Assembly: GCA_027405735.1 (NCBI GenBank)
Contig: JAPEHQ010000004.1
Span: 1,364,001-1,428,000 of the forward strand
Origin: Mucor racemosus
Taxonomy: Eukaryota; Mucoromycota; Mucoromycetes; Mucorales; Mucoraceae
DNA length: 64,000 bases
Direction of reading: 5' to 3'
Below, one piece after another: positions 1 to 12,098 of the stretch (position 1 is its first letter; every line of letters starts with the position of its first letter). The notes below the pieces were generated by a model, which did no database searches, was not told where the DNA came from, and saw nothing but the letters and a program-made list of their open reading frames with translations. A program made the translations under genes and the position numbers.

Positions 1-1110
1 ATATTGATTTTTCGTTGAGATAACCAAAATAATAGTTTTTATCACAGCTTAAAACCTACCATAACGGGATTCCAAAATTTATTTTTGAAAATGGATGAAA
101 AATGATTCAAAAAACAAAATTGTTTAAATGCTCATGAACTGCAAAGTAAGTACACCTAGCGTATTAAATGGTTTTTGTACAGTTTTAAATTCTGCATCCA
201 TCCATATAAAATCTAAAAAAATGTTTCACATAAAATTTTGCGCAAAATGCATTAGAAATTTTGGAAGTTTTTTGAAGATACGCGCCACTTTTGATAAGCA
301 TATCTAAAACATAATAAACTGAAATAATGCGCAAAAAAATTATCTATCGATTGAGCTATTGCAAAAGTTTTTAGCTGCATTATTCGTAGAGGAAACAACA
401 TTTTTGTCAAAAAATTTTCTGTTTCAGAATTTGGGATGAGGGTATACAAGGGGAAAATGGAAGCTAGAAATGGAGGTACCTTTTTGTACACATTTTTGAG
501 GATATCTCTACGAAAAATTAATATTTTAAAAAACTCTAAATTGGATCCGAGAGAGCTTAGTGAGCTTAATGACATGAATGCAAAAAAAATGTTACTCGAT
601 TTAACCAATATTTTGAAACCTACTATAGAAATGCCCAAAAAAATGAAAAAAAAATAAAAGTGCTCCAAATTTTTTCATATTAAAATATGTTATAGAGCAC
701 TTTAAAACAAGTAACTTTTATTATTAAAAGGTGGTAGTATAGCTTAATTGTTTGTAGAGATATAAAGCCTCAAAGTTTTCAATCCTTTAGCAATAAAACA
801 CGCGTAAAAATCTGAAACATTAGCACTGAAAAATTAATACCAACTGCAAAAAATAGGATATATCCGTATACTTGTTTTTGGATTAAAGCTGAACATCTCA
901 GGTACATTGATACATAATTGTATTTTGGTGTTATTTAGTTAAAAAAAAGTAGATCAGGGATGAAAAGTGGGGCCCAGTTTTTAAGGAAAAAGCAGTGAAT
1001 TTTCCGTGTTTTGAGTCTTTCATGATATGTAGAATAAATTTATGAATAGGTAACATAATGCGACTAATTTATAACTGTTTAGCATTATTTTTGGTATATC
1101 CTAAAAAGTG
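1..1110 (+). repeat. Fold-back family repeat unit, single arm (copy D)
   Basis: This is one unit of a repeat found eight times in the window. The same unit recurs at 16991-18109 and 39880-40997 (same orientation) and at 55396-56516 (opposite). It opens with AATATTGATTTTTCG-type sequence at the window edge, and the inverted form of that motif lies at 501-527, so a subterminal inverted repeat of about 23 bp brackets about 530 bp. The far end is marked by GGTATATCCTAAAAAG near 1093-1108. A reading frame of up to 138 aa lies antisense (252-668) and is shared with other copies; its peptide SIDNFFAHY recurs as SIDNFVAHY in copy A. Only one arm is visible, so an opposite arm may lie outside the window. 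The outer boundary is therefore uncertain. Confidence 0.8.
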
Positions 1111-1806
1111 AAAATTGTTTAAACAGTGTGAGATCAGCTGCAGGAAATAGGGCACGCTAGGATAAACAGATTTTTTGGCAATTCAATTTTTGCTTGAGTA
1201 GGTATATACTTACAGTGTCTGAAAAATAAAAGGATTACTACAGCATTTCCTAACTCTTGGCTTCACTTCCGCTATTTTGGCTTAATAAGGACACGAGGTT
1301 TTATATAATGTTTGAAGACTTAAGGGATAGTATTTTCGTATGTGATTAGAAATGCCTTTCGTTCCTTTTATATTTTTTGTGCAATCTATAGGTATATGAT
1401 ATGAATAATATTTAAAGTTATATTCGTAGTAAAATCGATCTATATTCTTAAACATACAGAGACTGAACATTACTAGGCTCAGTCAAATACATAAAGCTTA
1501 TTATAATAATACATTGCTTTTGAATGACATGAGCGCGATGATATTTTACTATAGCATATCTTATAATTAAGCAAGATTGAGGATGATACCACAAATCTAA
1601 GCTTGCTCAGCCCATAAATCTCAGTAACACAAATTAATGGAGGAACACAGTCATTTAATGTGTATGTATTCAACTTTTTTCATAGAATCAACCTTTTATT
1701 ATGACTTATATGTTGCTAGTATGGAATATTTACTCACTTGTTTGAAATATAGCGAAGTTATTTGCATCTGTACGTTATGAATATTATCATAGTCATAATC
1801 TAAGTT
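1111..1806. other. Intergenic, nothing recognised
   Basis: AT-rich sequence with only short reading frames. It separates the repeat unit from the Hsp70-like remnant. A first exon of that remnant could lie here, but I found no ATG exon with a good donor site. Confidence 0.5.
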
Positions 1807-4723
1807 TTGGTTATTAGATATTACTGAAGAAGGAGATATCAATATTCATCAAAGTCCTAATCGTATTATTGGAGTTGACCGCATTACAACAGTAAGTTAT
1901 CAAGTCTATGTACTTTTTATTTCATACTAATATTGATTGCACTCAAGTATCATAAAGATAGTGTGGTGGACGAAGACCTTGGATTATTTGTCGGAACCAT
2001 GTTCAAGTCATTTTTTGATATGCCATCAAAAGACTATGATAGCAAGCTATTAAACGCATCTAGGACATCCTTATCCTTGGCTACCACTGTCTTTATGAAG
2101 AAAGTAGCAAAAGACTTGAGGCAAAATATTAGATTGAATTTTGATGAAAGTCAGTTCTTATTCATTACTCCTATTACTTGGTACAACACTGGATATGAAG
2201 ATAAATTGCATTCATTATTATTGCAAGCAGATTGGATTAACAAAGATAACCTGAAAAATCGTTTAATAATTATGCCTTTTTTAGAATCATTTATTTATTA
2301 TCTGCAGAATTCAATTATGGATGACAGCAAAAAATTTGAAAGAGAGGCCAAATACTTACTTTGCAGTATGAATCCACGATCAGAACTAAGCGATAGCGTT
2401 CAGCTTACCCATTTCCGTGTACAAAGTGCGAAAGAACTAAGTGCCATATCCAAAAAAGTGGCATTCAGTGATATTCTACTTGCCTCATCTATTTTGAATA
2501 CTGGGAAAGTATATTTTTCGTTCTTTACCAACTCAATAAGGGATACTGTCTATAATATAGTGCATCAAACCTCCTTGATTAATATCGGGCATGTAGACAA
2601 CAACGCCAGTAACAACTATAGAGCAATGGATCCCATAGAATGGGACCCTGTACGTCGCAAAAATCCAATTAATTATATAATGTCCCAGTATGTCAACGGT
2701 GCCACCAAAGAGCTTTTGAATATCGTTTTGAATATCAATGTGCTTGACCAAATATTTGCTGATGTTGGTAAAAAAAATATTAATGGTGCTTTGCGCTTTT
2801 CGTCTAACAAACAAAATGATTTGTAGTTCAAAAAAGGCGAAAAGGACAAGTCTGTGCTGACTTATATCGATGATTACTCACGCATCAGCGACGGATTTCT
2901 GCGAATATGCTTAGCGGGAATAATCAGTGGAAGTTTAATGATTAAGATTATCAAAAACTTGACTCGTCTCTTTGAAAAAGGAGGCTATATAAACCATAGG
3001 ACACATGTATCAGAAACTGTTTCAAATGATTTTATTAAGGGTGTGATTATATATAATATCGATGAACGAGATACTGTCGGCATATTTTATCAAAAGATTC
3101 TTAAGGAAGTCTTTGACAGAGCCAATCATATCATTAATGATGCTGATAACTACAAGGCAGATGTATATACTTTTAAAGGAGACAAGGTTTGTGAGGGCGC
3201 AATGCGAAAGCCATACACAATGGTTCAAATTGCAAATGCTCTTTTACCACCAAATATTTTGGATGAAACAAGTTCAGGAAAGAGTTCTTTCGATTTCGAA
3301 TCGGTAACAGAGTTGATGCTAGCAGACAAAAAAGCAAAAGGTCAAAATATAGATTTGCTTCCTTCAAATTCATTTTATGTTCAAGCTCAAATTTATGATG
3401 ATTGTATTAACTTTATTTTGAATAAAGTTATTGCGGTATCTTTGTGCGACGGAGCTGTACAAAAATCTACTTTTACCATTCAACAGAGAAAACACAATAT
3501 AGAAAATATCTTTGACTCCATCTGCGATGATGTATGGGCTCATTTGCAGATGATATGTTATGATTTGGATGATACAAGCATGTTTCAAAGTTGTTGCGTG
3601 CATCCATTCAGAAATCAATTGAATAGGAAGGATTATCAACATTTCAGCACAAATTTTAAAACCAAATTGGCATCATGGGTAACTATTGAGGTATTTCAGC
3701 ACTTTCATAATTATACTAATTTTCTAGCAGCTTCAAGAGACAAAGTTGACTTTAAAGAACCTTGATCCTTATAAATCAGTTTCAATAGACAACACTTGCG
3801 AATGTGCTGTTAAAATAAGTAATGACATTATATTTAACATAGGCCTTAAAAATGCAATTCGCAATATTGCTACTACTATAACATCTTCTTTGGTGAATAG
3901 AGATTTGTTTGGGCTTTATAGTATAACCACCTTGATCATAACATGCAATTCTTCAGAAAATCTGAACAACATTAATAGCATTTACTGTCAACACATTCTT
4001 GATCCGACTATGCAAGAAACCGTTTATGCTCGCTTACATGTGTATAAGAAAAAAATAGATGTATTTTTTAATGAGAAGAGCCTAACATCGTGCGCTCATT
4101 TGGGAAGTTGGATTACTAATACAAATCAAATTTTGGGCATTGGAAAATATATACAAGTATCTAGTGCAGATTATACTTTGAATTTTCAATTCGATGAAGA
4201 TTTAGAGTCCTTAGGTCCTCAATTTGGATTGTATGAAGAGAATGGTCATTGCTATAACAGAATTGATAATCATGATAAACGCAATATTCAGTTTTCAATA
4301 ACGAACAATGATTGGATCCTAGATCAGAAGCAGCTAAGCAAAAGATTTCTCTGCAACAATTATAATTTTAACTTAATAGGTATATAAATATGTACACTTT
4401 TTATGATAGCATCACGATAAATTTGGCTAACAATATGTGTATTTATTATTCATTCTAAAGAATTGCGTATGGTAAACTCGGGGAACAATACTCAACTGTT
4501 GGAAAAACGACAAAATACAATTCAAACAATGATAGTTTCTTATCTTTTGAATGATTCATTTCCTTTAACGTTCAAAATTACTCCTAAGAATCATTCATCA
4601 ACAATCAAATTCGAAGTTCTTTACAGGTTAAACGAATCAATTCATACACAAAAAAGTCTTTATGAAAGTTATAAAAGCTTTGAATTACTCGAACGGTTAA
4701 CATTGCGAGAGAGAAAAAGTTAA
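1807..4723 (+). pseudogene. Decayed Hsp70-like (actin-like ATPase fold) protein
   Basis: The order of motifs follows the divergent Hsp70-like proteins (HSPA12 type) that I recall as expanded in Mucoromycota. The first is a phosphate-loop remnant IIGVDRITT near 1865-1891, where the family has IIGxDFGTT. Next is DESQFLFITPITW...ADWINKDNLKNRLIIMP, equivalent to the family's F-R-Y-x-L-T-V-P-A-x-W...LISEPEAA block. A C-terminal half follows. Likely introns are 1892-1947 and 4380-4460 (81 nt, with branch site GCTAAC). Breaks are visible: no start codon, the phosphate-loop FG replaced by RI, an in-frame TAG at 2824-2826, and a shift from frame 1 to frame 2 near 3746-3765. The family assignment rests on motif resemblance. 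The reading frames are otherwise long, so decay looks recent. It could instead be an expressed gene with sequencing errors, but two independent breaks plus the lost loop residues argue against that. Confidence 0.6.
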
Positions 4724-5257
4724 TGACAGCAAAGCTCTCTTTTTATAGTTTCTAAAATCTACCAATTTATAATATTAAAAACCATAACTTGGGATCGTTT
4801 CTTTATAAAATTTCAAAATAAATGATTACTGCAAATTAATGTTTGAAAAGAATATCATTTATAATGCATTGGATGAAACAGAAACCATTCTTTAATATGC
4901 TGACAAAAGATGACTAGTTAAACACATAATTTGTTCGTTTAAAGAAACATGGTTAGATAATGTATCCCATTCTCAATACTATTCTTCTAGTTGAGTAATC
5001 CATATAACTAAACCAAGCTGTTGTATAGTTGTGAAGTTTAATTCTGGACAATGAAGATACGAGAACCTTTAAAACCATAGCTAGAGAATACAAACATTAT
5101 CACATAATTTAAGAGCAATCATAACGTAATATTGCTATCAAAATCGTATGGAAAATGAGAGTTTTAGTTTATTTTTACATGCAAGTTAATCACAAAGAAA
5201 GATGTATGAGTGGTATATTTAAAAATGTCTATAACTGTACGATATAAATCAAGGTAT
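4724..5257. other. Intergenic between convergent genes
   Basis: Lies between the 3' ends of the Hsp70-like remnant (plus) and the SH3-SAM-PH-CH gene (minus). AT-rich; no reading frame or RNA gene recognised. Confidence 0.5.
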
Positions 5258-7727
5258 TTAGACTTGAAGAAGTCCATCTTCTTCAGACCAAATCTTGATA
5301 GAAAGAATCATATCAACGATTTTATCTTCGTTACCACTGAAAACATCTGAAAAAAGAACGCATTTAGTAATCAAAAGTAATAAGAAACGTTTTAAGAAAT
5401 GTTACCTTTAATAGTACATCCGTTATTGATAACACCTTCTCGATCCATAAATTTGAATGCTGCTACAATGCGATCTAGCATGTTCATACTAGTTGATATT
5501 TGTGTTTCAGCACGAGCAATAGATTGGCCACTGAGAGTTTCTAACAATTGAATCAGGATTTCACCAGAACGGAACGCAGTGCTTAAATCATGAATTTCAA
5601 TGGGGGCTAAACAGCAATTTACCCAATACAAAACAGCGCTTTTGTTTCCACAACCAGAAGAGGAAATGCAGGCACCAGATAAACTTTTTTCATAAGTATG
5701 TTGATAGTAATTGTCATTTTGACTTTGATAATATTGCTGATGCTGTTGCAACTTTTCATCATCATCATCTTCTTCTTCTTCTACCTTTGTTGGAGTAACA
5801 AAGAAATAGCCTTGTTCTCGTTTAGTTATTTGATTTACTCCATCTTGTGTTTCTTCTGCCAAGGATGGATAAGAACGGATAATCAATTTTTGGAATGGCT
5901 CGTCATCTTGATTATTGGGATGCTCCATCCAAAGTAATGTTTCATTTAATTCTTCTTCTAGTGTATTTGATAAAACATCATTTTTGACAACCTGACGGTA
6001 ATTGAGGGTCTTTTTATCCTTATTACTATACATGAGAACGGAAGGTGGTCTAGGCTTCATTTTTTGGGCAATATCCAAGGGAACAGTGTCAATTGTATTT
6101 GAAGATACTACAGGTACTAACGATAAATTTAATTTGAAGTTTTTATATTGCTTATATTAAAGTATATATACCACATAAATCGCGCTGAATTGTAGATTTC
6201 ATTAATTCTTGTGCCCAGTTTTTCATTTCATCGATGGTATTGGTATAAAAGAAAAACGTTCTTTCTTGGTCATGATGTAACTTGAAGTGATATTTATTTG
6301 AAGTTAAACCATTGTAAGAATCTTCTAAAATAACACGATAACCACGTAAATGAATAATGCCTTTCATTTTTGTATCCTAAATTGTGCATCAAGTTTAATA
6401 AATGTTTCGCATTGTATCAAGATATGAAACCTTGAATAATCTTAAATTACCTTAGGATTCTTGAAATAGAATAAATTAGTGTCATGAAGCACAAACCATC
6501 TTTTATTCCAGGTCTTGTATCGATCACTTTGCTTGTAAATCCATCCTTCATATTCAGGAAATGTAGAGCAATTAGTAGCTGTAGATGCAGTTGATTCATG
6601 TTCACACAAAGTTAAGCTATCCGCAGTATTATTTCTTTGTAAAGATGATAATGATTGCTGACCATTTAATGTTGAACGTTTACATGTAGAATTCAGGGAT
6701 GGTCTAGCATTCAATAATACGTTACCGCCATTTTCACTGTATGAGAAACTTGAATGCTCATCATTATTATTATTACTACCACTGTTATCAGTACTATGAT
6801 TAGACAATGAATTGCGATAAATAGACAAATTTGTGGATACAGCTAGAAATATAAGGTTAGATTTATGATTTTTACAGACCGGTGCGTTGGGCTATTTTAC
6901 CTGATCTAGATGAAACAAAAGAGTTTAGAGAGGAGATGCTATTGGTTTTATTGTTTGATAAATTCTCGGTTACAGATCCGTAACGGCTTTGAAGGTAAGA
7001 ATTGGCTGATTGTCTTTTGATAGTTGGGTCTTTTGTTGAAATAATTGTATTAAAATTCAATGATTTGATAGCATTCATTACTTTATATCGACGACCATAT
7101 GCATTGATGCCTAATTCTTTAAGCGCATCATGATCAAGGTTGATTAATACATCACCAGTTATCTCTTGATCTAATAATAAATTAGATTTAGTTGAAGCCA
7201 AAGGCAATTAATTTACCTATGAAATTATCTACAACAGATTCTAAGCCAACAGATTCAAGCCATGTAACAACATCTTCCACACTCCAATCTAATGTAGGTG
7301 AACTACTGATACCAAATGTTATATCATTAGTAGACATGTTTGCATTATCTTCTGATGAATTAGCACGATATTCATCAGATGAGCTTGTTGCACTACTTGT
7401 TCCAGATGACATTCGACTATGGTGATAAATGCCATTGTTATAAGATAATAATCGACTGTTGATAGCAATTGGCATTTCAGGTGATGTGTAATTCATTGGA
7501 AATAAACCAGTTTGACCCAATGTATTACGGCCCTATTTACTCATTATGGTTAAGCATTGATTCAATTTATATAGACAAAATCAATTGTATTTTACCTGCC
7601 ACCATCCATCAAGATATTGATCATCTTTCTCTAGAACGACAATAGGTTCACCATATTGAAATGTAACTTCATCTTCATTTTCAGCTTCAAAATTATGAAT
7701 TGCGTAAACAACATTGGATGAATGCAT
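5258..7727 (-). CDS. SH3-SAM-PH-CH scaffold protein, Boi1/Boi2/Pob1-like
   Basis: Seven exons on the minus strand: 7596-7727, 7217-7532, 6901-7170, 6451-6842, 6172-6376, 5406-6107 and 5258-5346. They join into 701 codons with no stop. Domains in order: SH3 (about residues 5-60; ALYDF-like YAIHNFEA, then DGWWQ|GRNTLGQTGLFPMNY across intron 1); SAM (about 125-187; WSVEDVVTWLESVGL...ELGI); PH (about 336-435; YEGWIYKQSDRYKTWNKRWF with its closing helix MKNWAQEL); calponin-homology (about 594-690; VLYWVNCCL...LSTAFRSGEILIQLLETLSG). Low-complexity Ser/Asn and Asp/Glu/Gln linkers separate them. Yeast Boi1/2 and fission-yeast Pob1 are SH3-SAM-PH proteins that link Cdc42, formins and exocyst at growth sites. 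A similar role at the hyphal tip is inferred. The C-terminal CH domain is not in the yeast proteins and may add an actin or GTPase contact. The acceptor of exon 6 could lie 9 nt upstream, also in frame. Confidence 0.88.
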
Positions 7728-8469
7728 TTTAAAATAAATTTTATGTACACTATAAAAGAAATAAAGCAGAGGAAACAAGATGGATTCTATAATTTTTAAT
7801 TAAATACAGGATCAATATTGATTTATATAGTGCGGAAACATCAAGTTTCATATATTTAATACATCGGGAGTAGGCCGTTTTCCCAATATATTGGTTTACT
7901 AATTAATGTAAAGTTTGAATAGAGTATATGGCATGGCATTTACTGAATGAAAATAAGCTTTTCTTCAAGGTGCGAAAAAAAAATGAATAAGGATTGTTGT
8001 ATGAAATATGCTTTAAATATCTGAAAAATAAGTAAACGATACACGTGTGATAAATGTCAAGAATATAGCAAGTTGACCAAATAATATATTGTGTTTCTAA
8101 ACACTATTTTCACTAGTACAGTATTACTAAAAAGAAATAAAGCGCTATATGAATTAGTTTATCGTATTACTCTGGCCACTTTCGTCATGGAATGTAAATC
8201 GTACGGATGTTTGCTATAATTAGAGGCCTGGCAGTAGTATTTGAAAGGGTGTCTCCTGGACACAACAGGATTCTATATTACCAAGAATATTGCTTCAAAC
8301 CAACGAGAGAAGATCTTTTGTTCTCATGAACATTGGCCAACACACTACTATCTAATCTTGTGCATGTTACTTGGTAATGTGCATCATAATGTTTCGGTAT
8401 ATTTATTTTTAAATCATCAGTAGGTATATAACATTATTATTTTTTTTAACAGAAAGAAAGCCAAACGCC
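7728..8469. other. Intergenic; promoter side of the scaffold gene
   Basis: Holds the 5' flank of the minus-strand scaffold gene and the 3' flank of the decayed gene beyond. A CACGTG E-box lies at about 8042-8047. No gene recognised; a 60-codon frame at 8241-8423 starts at TTG and has no recognisable features. Confidence 0.45.
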
Positions 8470-9824
8470 TCAGAGAAGGCAGTGGGCGACAGTATCCTGA
8501 GGATTCACGGGGACCAGACCTAAATTTTCCCTATCCAATTGCTTGATCACGTCTCTTTGACCATTGATATCATTCTAGTAAAATTTGGATGAGTGTTGAC
8601 ACCAAATGAATCCATGGTTTTACTTACAAATAAGAATGCAAACAGTTCAAACATCTTCATATAATGTAGTCTATCATTAAGCTTTCTTGGCATCAAGGTT
8701 GATCTGCATTCAATTACACCCTACTTCTTTGGGGATTGCACGGCATATTTAATCAAAGTCATCTTGTTTTCGATGATTTGACAAGAAAAGAGATTGATTT
8801 TCTTCATGGTAGTTACTGATGCATTGCGATAGTGAGATATGAAATATTTGAGGTTGTCATGGCCATTTTTGATATTCTTGAGGGTGTCATTCAGGGAATG
8901 TGAGATAATACTGTCACCTTGATAGCTGATCAAATCTGTTAGTAAATACAAGTAGATTGGCTTAGTGCATACATACCCAGAGGACTCCATCAACAGATAA
9001 TTCATATGCTCCTTCTCAACTAACTGTCCAATTCCGCCCAAAAGCTTCAGATTGTCCTTCTTCTCCTTGTCAAAGTCATTAGACACCAACCAAACATAGT
9101 CGGCACCATTCGCTTTCTTTTCACACCTGTTATTGGTGATGAGACACTTGGTTCGTCTCTTCATACTGTGGATAATCCTGAAAACTTACCATTGATATGA
9201 TAAAAACCCTGTGCAGTTACCGAGCGCCTTAAAGATTGGTATAAATATCTCGCAGTAGATGCTTCGTTCATTCTTAGCCTTGTATCTGTCTGGGCGTTTC
9301 AGATTCAACACAAAATCAATAACAGCAAATTTCACAAAGTCAATGAATGCATTGTCGTTTGGTAACACAGCAGCCTTGCTAAAAAGAGTATTGAGATTTT
9401 CAGAGTCCAAAACATCCATTAATGTATCAAACATGTCGCCTGTAACAGATTTTAACGAGTAATATTCATCTTGCTGCACCATCAACATATTGAATTCATT
9501 CTTGGCTTCCTGAGAGGGCTCATGGCTAGATGTAGAAATACAAATGTCAAAATGTTCATTTAAAACAGAGAGATCGGTTGCTTGTATGATTGGCTTATTA
9601 GGAGAGACAATGTGCTTGGATGGAGCTTGGAACTTGTAGAGATTCTTCTCTTTAACAATTGATACATACGATTCCTACATGTTCTGTTGAATTAGACAAT
9701 GCCAAACGCTGTGAACCCATCACCCTACCTGGGCTCCCTCCGTAAATGGATCATTTGTTAAATTGTCAGAGTGGGCATCAGATTTTGACGTATTTGCTTT
9801 CAGTTTTCGTCTGTTTGCAGCCAT
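8470..9824 (-). pseudogene. Decayed unassigned protein, probable lineage-specific family
   Basis: Reads on the minus strand from ATG at 9822-9824 (MAANRRKLK). Exon 1 is 9729-9824, followed by an intron with good signals and a long exon containing NERSIYCEIFIPIFKALGN and, further on, MNYLLMESSGYV. After TAG at 8721-8723 the same frame continues (MPRKLNDRLHYMKMFELFAFLF), then an intron, then a last exon ending TGA at 8470-8472. Two in-frame stops (TAA at 9186-9188 and TAG at 8721-8723) interrupt one otherwise continuous frame. The first could only be avoided by a 24-nt intron, which is too short. The arrangement recalls hypothetical proteins I associate with Mucorales, with an ERxxxCExxxPIFK block and a later ESSG block. 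The second block might belong to a PD-(D/E)xK-like fold, but that is speculation. No function is assigned. Confidence 0.55.
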
Positions 9825-10249
9825 GATCAGTGCCTTAGGAAGTGATAAAGCTGCAAATGATGGAAGGAGGTGAAATGAATCACAGTTTTGAAAGGTAGGA
9901 AGGACTCTTCCTGCAAAACCGATGACGTAAGGGCTTTGTTTTTTAGATTCACTTGAATTTTTTAGAACAACTCATTTTTGTTTATTTCCAAATTGTTGGC
10001 ACAGGAATAATCTCATAAAATGAAAAGCAATTAGAATAACTTGACTAAGGTAATCACCATAAACTGTTACACATACAAGTGTCAACTTATTCGCGCAGAC
10101 TCAAAGACATACTATAATTCGGTGGCGCGATCTTTTAAAATTTTCGAGAGCCTCCAAGTATTTATCGACTGGGTAATTAATAAAACAACTGAAGCATAAT
10201 TAAGCGCAATTCTCATTGAACACATTAATATCTAGACATATCACTTTTT
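9825..10249. other. 5' flank of decayed gene
   Basis: AT-rich sequence with no reading frame of interest. It presumably held the promoter of the minus-strand decayed gene. Confidence 0.4.
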
Positions 10250-11270
10250 GGAGATGGCAATTCGTGAGATGTAGTACCAGTTTGGGCGTTTCATGTACCA
10301 GTAGTTGTAAGGCTTATGGATTATCTTTAGGTGGTAGACACCCGAGCCAAGTTGAAGCCTCTAGACGGAAATGAGCATCTACTGTTTGTTTCTTGCTCTA
10401 AGCTTGAAGTATATGTACTTCTTGTTATAGGGATAGCAACTTGAGCAAGTTACAGTGCATTTTAATGCTAGGAACCATCAGATAGTCAAATCAAGGTAAT
10501 TAGTACATAGCAACAGAAATGAGATGATAGTGTCACTAATGCTTTTCTTTTTTTTTTAACATTCATGATTCGAGCTTCAAGGTATTGTTTTTCCAGTAAA
10601 TCTGGTGCAAACTTTTGTTAGTCTACAGATTGTATCTGTGTTTGTCGATCCGAGCAATTGATAGACATTTTATACAAGAGTAGCATCAAGTGTATCTCCA
10701 CTAAGCGCAATATATACGTATTCTGTGTTATGAAGATGGTAATTTGTGGGATACAGCACCAGTTCGGGCGTTTCATGTACCAGTAGCTGTAAGGCTTATG
10801 GATTATCTTTAGGTAGTAGACACCCGAGCCAAGTTGAAGCCTCTAGACGGAAATAAGCATCTGCTGTTTGTTTCTTGCTCTAAGCTTGAAGTATATGTAC
10901 TTCTTGTTATAGGGATAGCAACTTGAGCAAGTTACAGTGCATGTTAATGCTAGGTACCATCAGATAATCAAATCAAGGTAATTAGTACATAGCAACAGAA
11001 ATGAGATGATAGTGTCACTAATGCTTTTCTTTTTTTTTTAACATTCATGATTCGAGCTTCAAGGTATTGTTTTTCCAGTAAATCTGGTGCAAACTTTTGT
11101 TAGTCTACAGATTGTATTTGTGTTTGTCGACCCGAGCAATTGATAGACATTTTATACAAGAGTAGCATCAAGTGTATCTCCACTAAGCGCAATATATACG
11201 TATTTTGTGTTATGAAGATGGTAATTTGTGGGATACAGCACCAGTTCAGGCGTGTCATGTACCAGCAGCA
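10250..11270. repeat. Tandem duplication, 482-bp unit, about 2.1 copies
   Basis: Two nearly identical 482-bp units lie head to tail, starting at about 10250 and 10732. A third begins at 11214 and stops after about 55 bp. Marker strings repeat at exactly this spacing, for example GTAGACACCCGAGCCAAG and TTGCTCTAAGCTTGAAG. Differences are scattered point changes of a few per cent. The unit has no long reading frame and does not match the fold-back family. It could be a young satellite seed or a duplicated piece of a mobile element. Confidence 0.9.
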
Positions 11271-12098
11271 GCAAGTGGCGGAAATACATTGACGAAATTC
11301 GTATTGATCAGCAAAAAAAATATGATTCTTTCGATTATTACTCAGAAATTGTTATAAATACTATATGTAGCTATTGATTTTTTCATGGAATAGGGGAATG
11401 AGGCGATTGTCGTTCCAAATGGAATTGTTAGTAGTAAATAAACCCCAAAAAAAACCTTTGAGTAGTATGTTACCAATATAAAAAAATACACGTTGATTAT
11501 CATGATCAATGTCAAAACTTGATCGTATATGCATATGCTACATTCATAATTGATCTTAGTTTCAACAAGACATGTAATAAAGCACATCATAATGACTAAA
11601 TATATGGTACACCTGGTTTATATCCTGTAATTGGTTTCAAACCACTTTGATAATTTCTAATTCGAGTACGGAAAAAAAATATCAAATGATACAAATCAAG
11701 TTTTCATTAGATCTTTTGTTGTGGAAACCGTAAGACATAATTTGTTTCATAAAAGCATTGAGATGTACTAGGTTGACAGTGAGAATCAAGCCTAATTGTA
11801 TGTAATTTAGTTGATTCAAACATTATAATAAGTTGCCTTTAAAACAATCCAAAAAAATCATATACATTTGGTAATGTTTTACTGCTTCCAGGGATGTATA
11901 AAATGTATAATTAAAAACTTTGAATGATAAGATTGTTATTTTTTAATTAGAATGACAAATTTTGCATTTTATCCAGATCAAAAAGGGTAGCTTAATGTAG
12001 CTTTCAGTCGGAATGTTGTCCGTTTGATGGATTGATAGATAAGTCAAATTTCGTGTTGAATGACCGCAAATGTCGTATGCCAGCGTGTATGTGTGTTT
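11271..12098. other. Intergenic, nothing recognised
   Basis: AT-rich sequence between the tandem duplication and the 3' end of the GH18 gene. The longest frame (82 codons, minus strand, 11342-11590) is hydrophobic and unlike any family I know. Confidence 0.4.

Noticed and set aside
9187..9210. A 24-nt intron that would remove the stop in the decayed minus-strand gene
   Set aside because: Too short to be spliced, and the frame continues unchanged through it, so an in-frame stop in a pseudogene is simpler.
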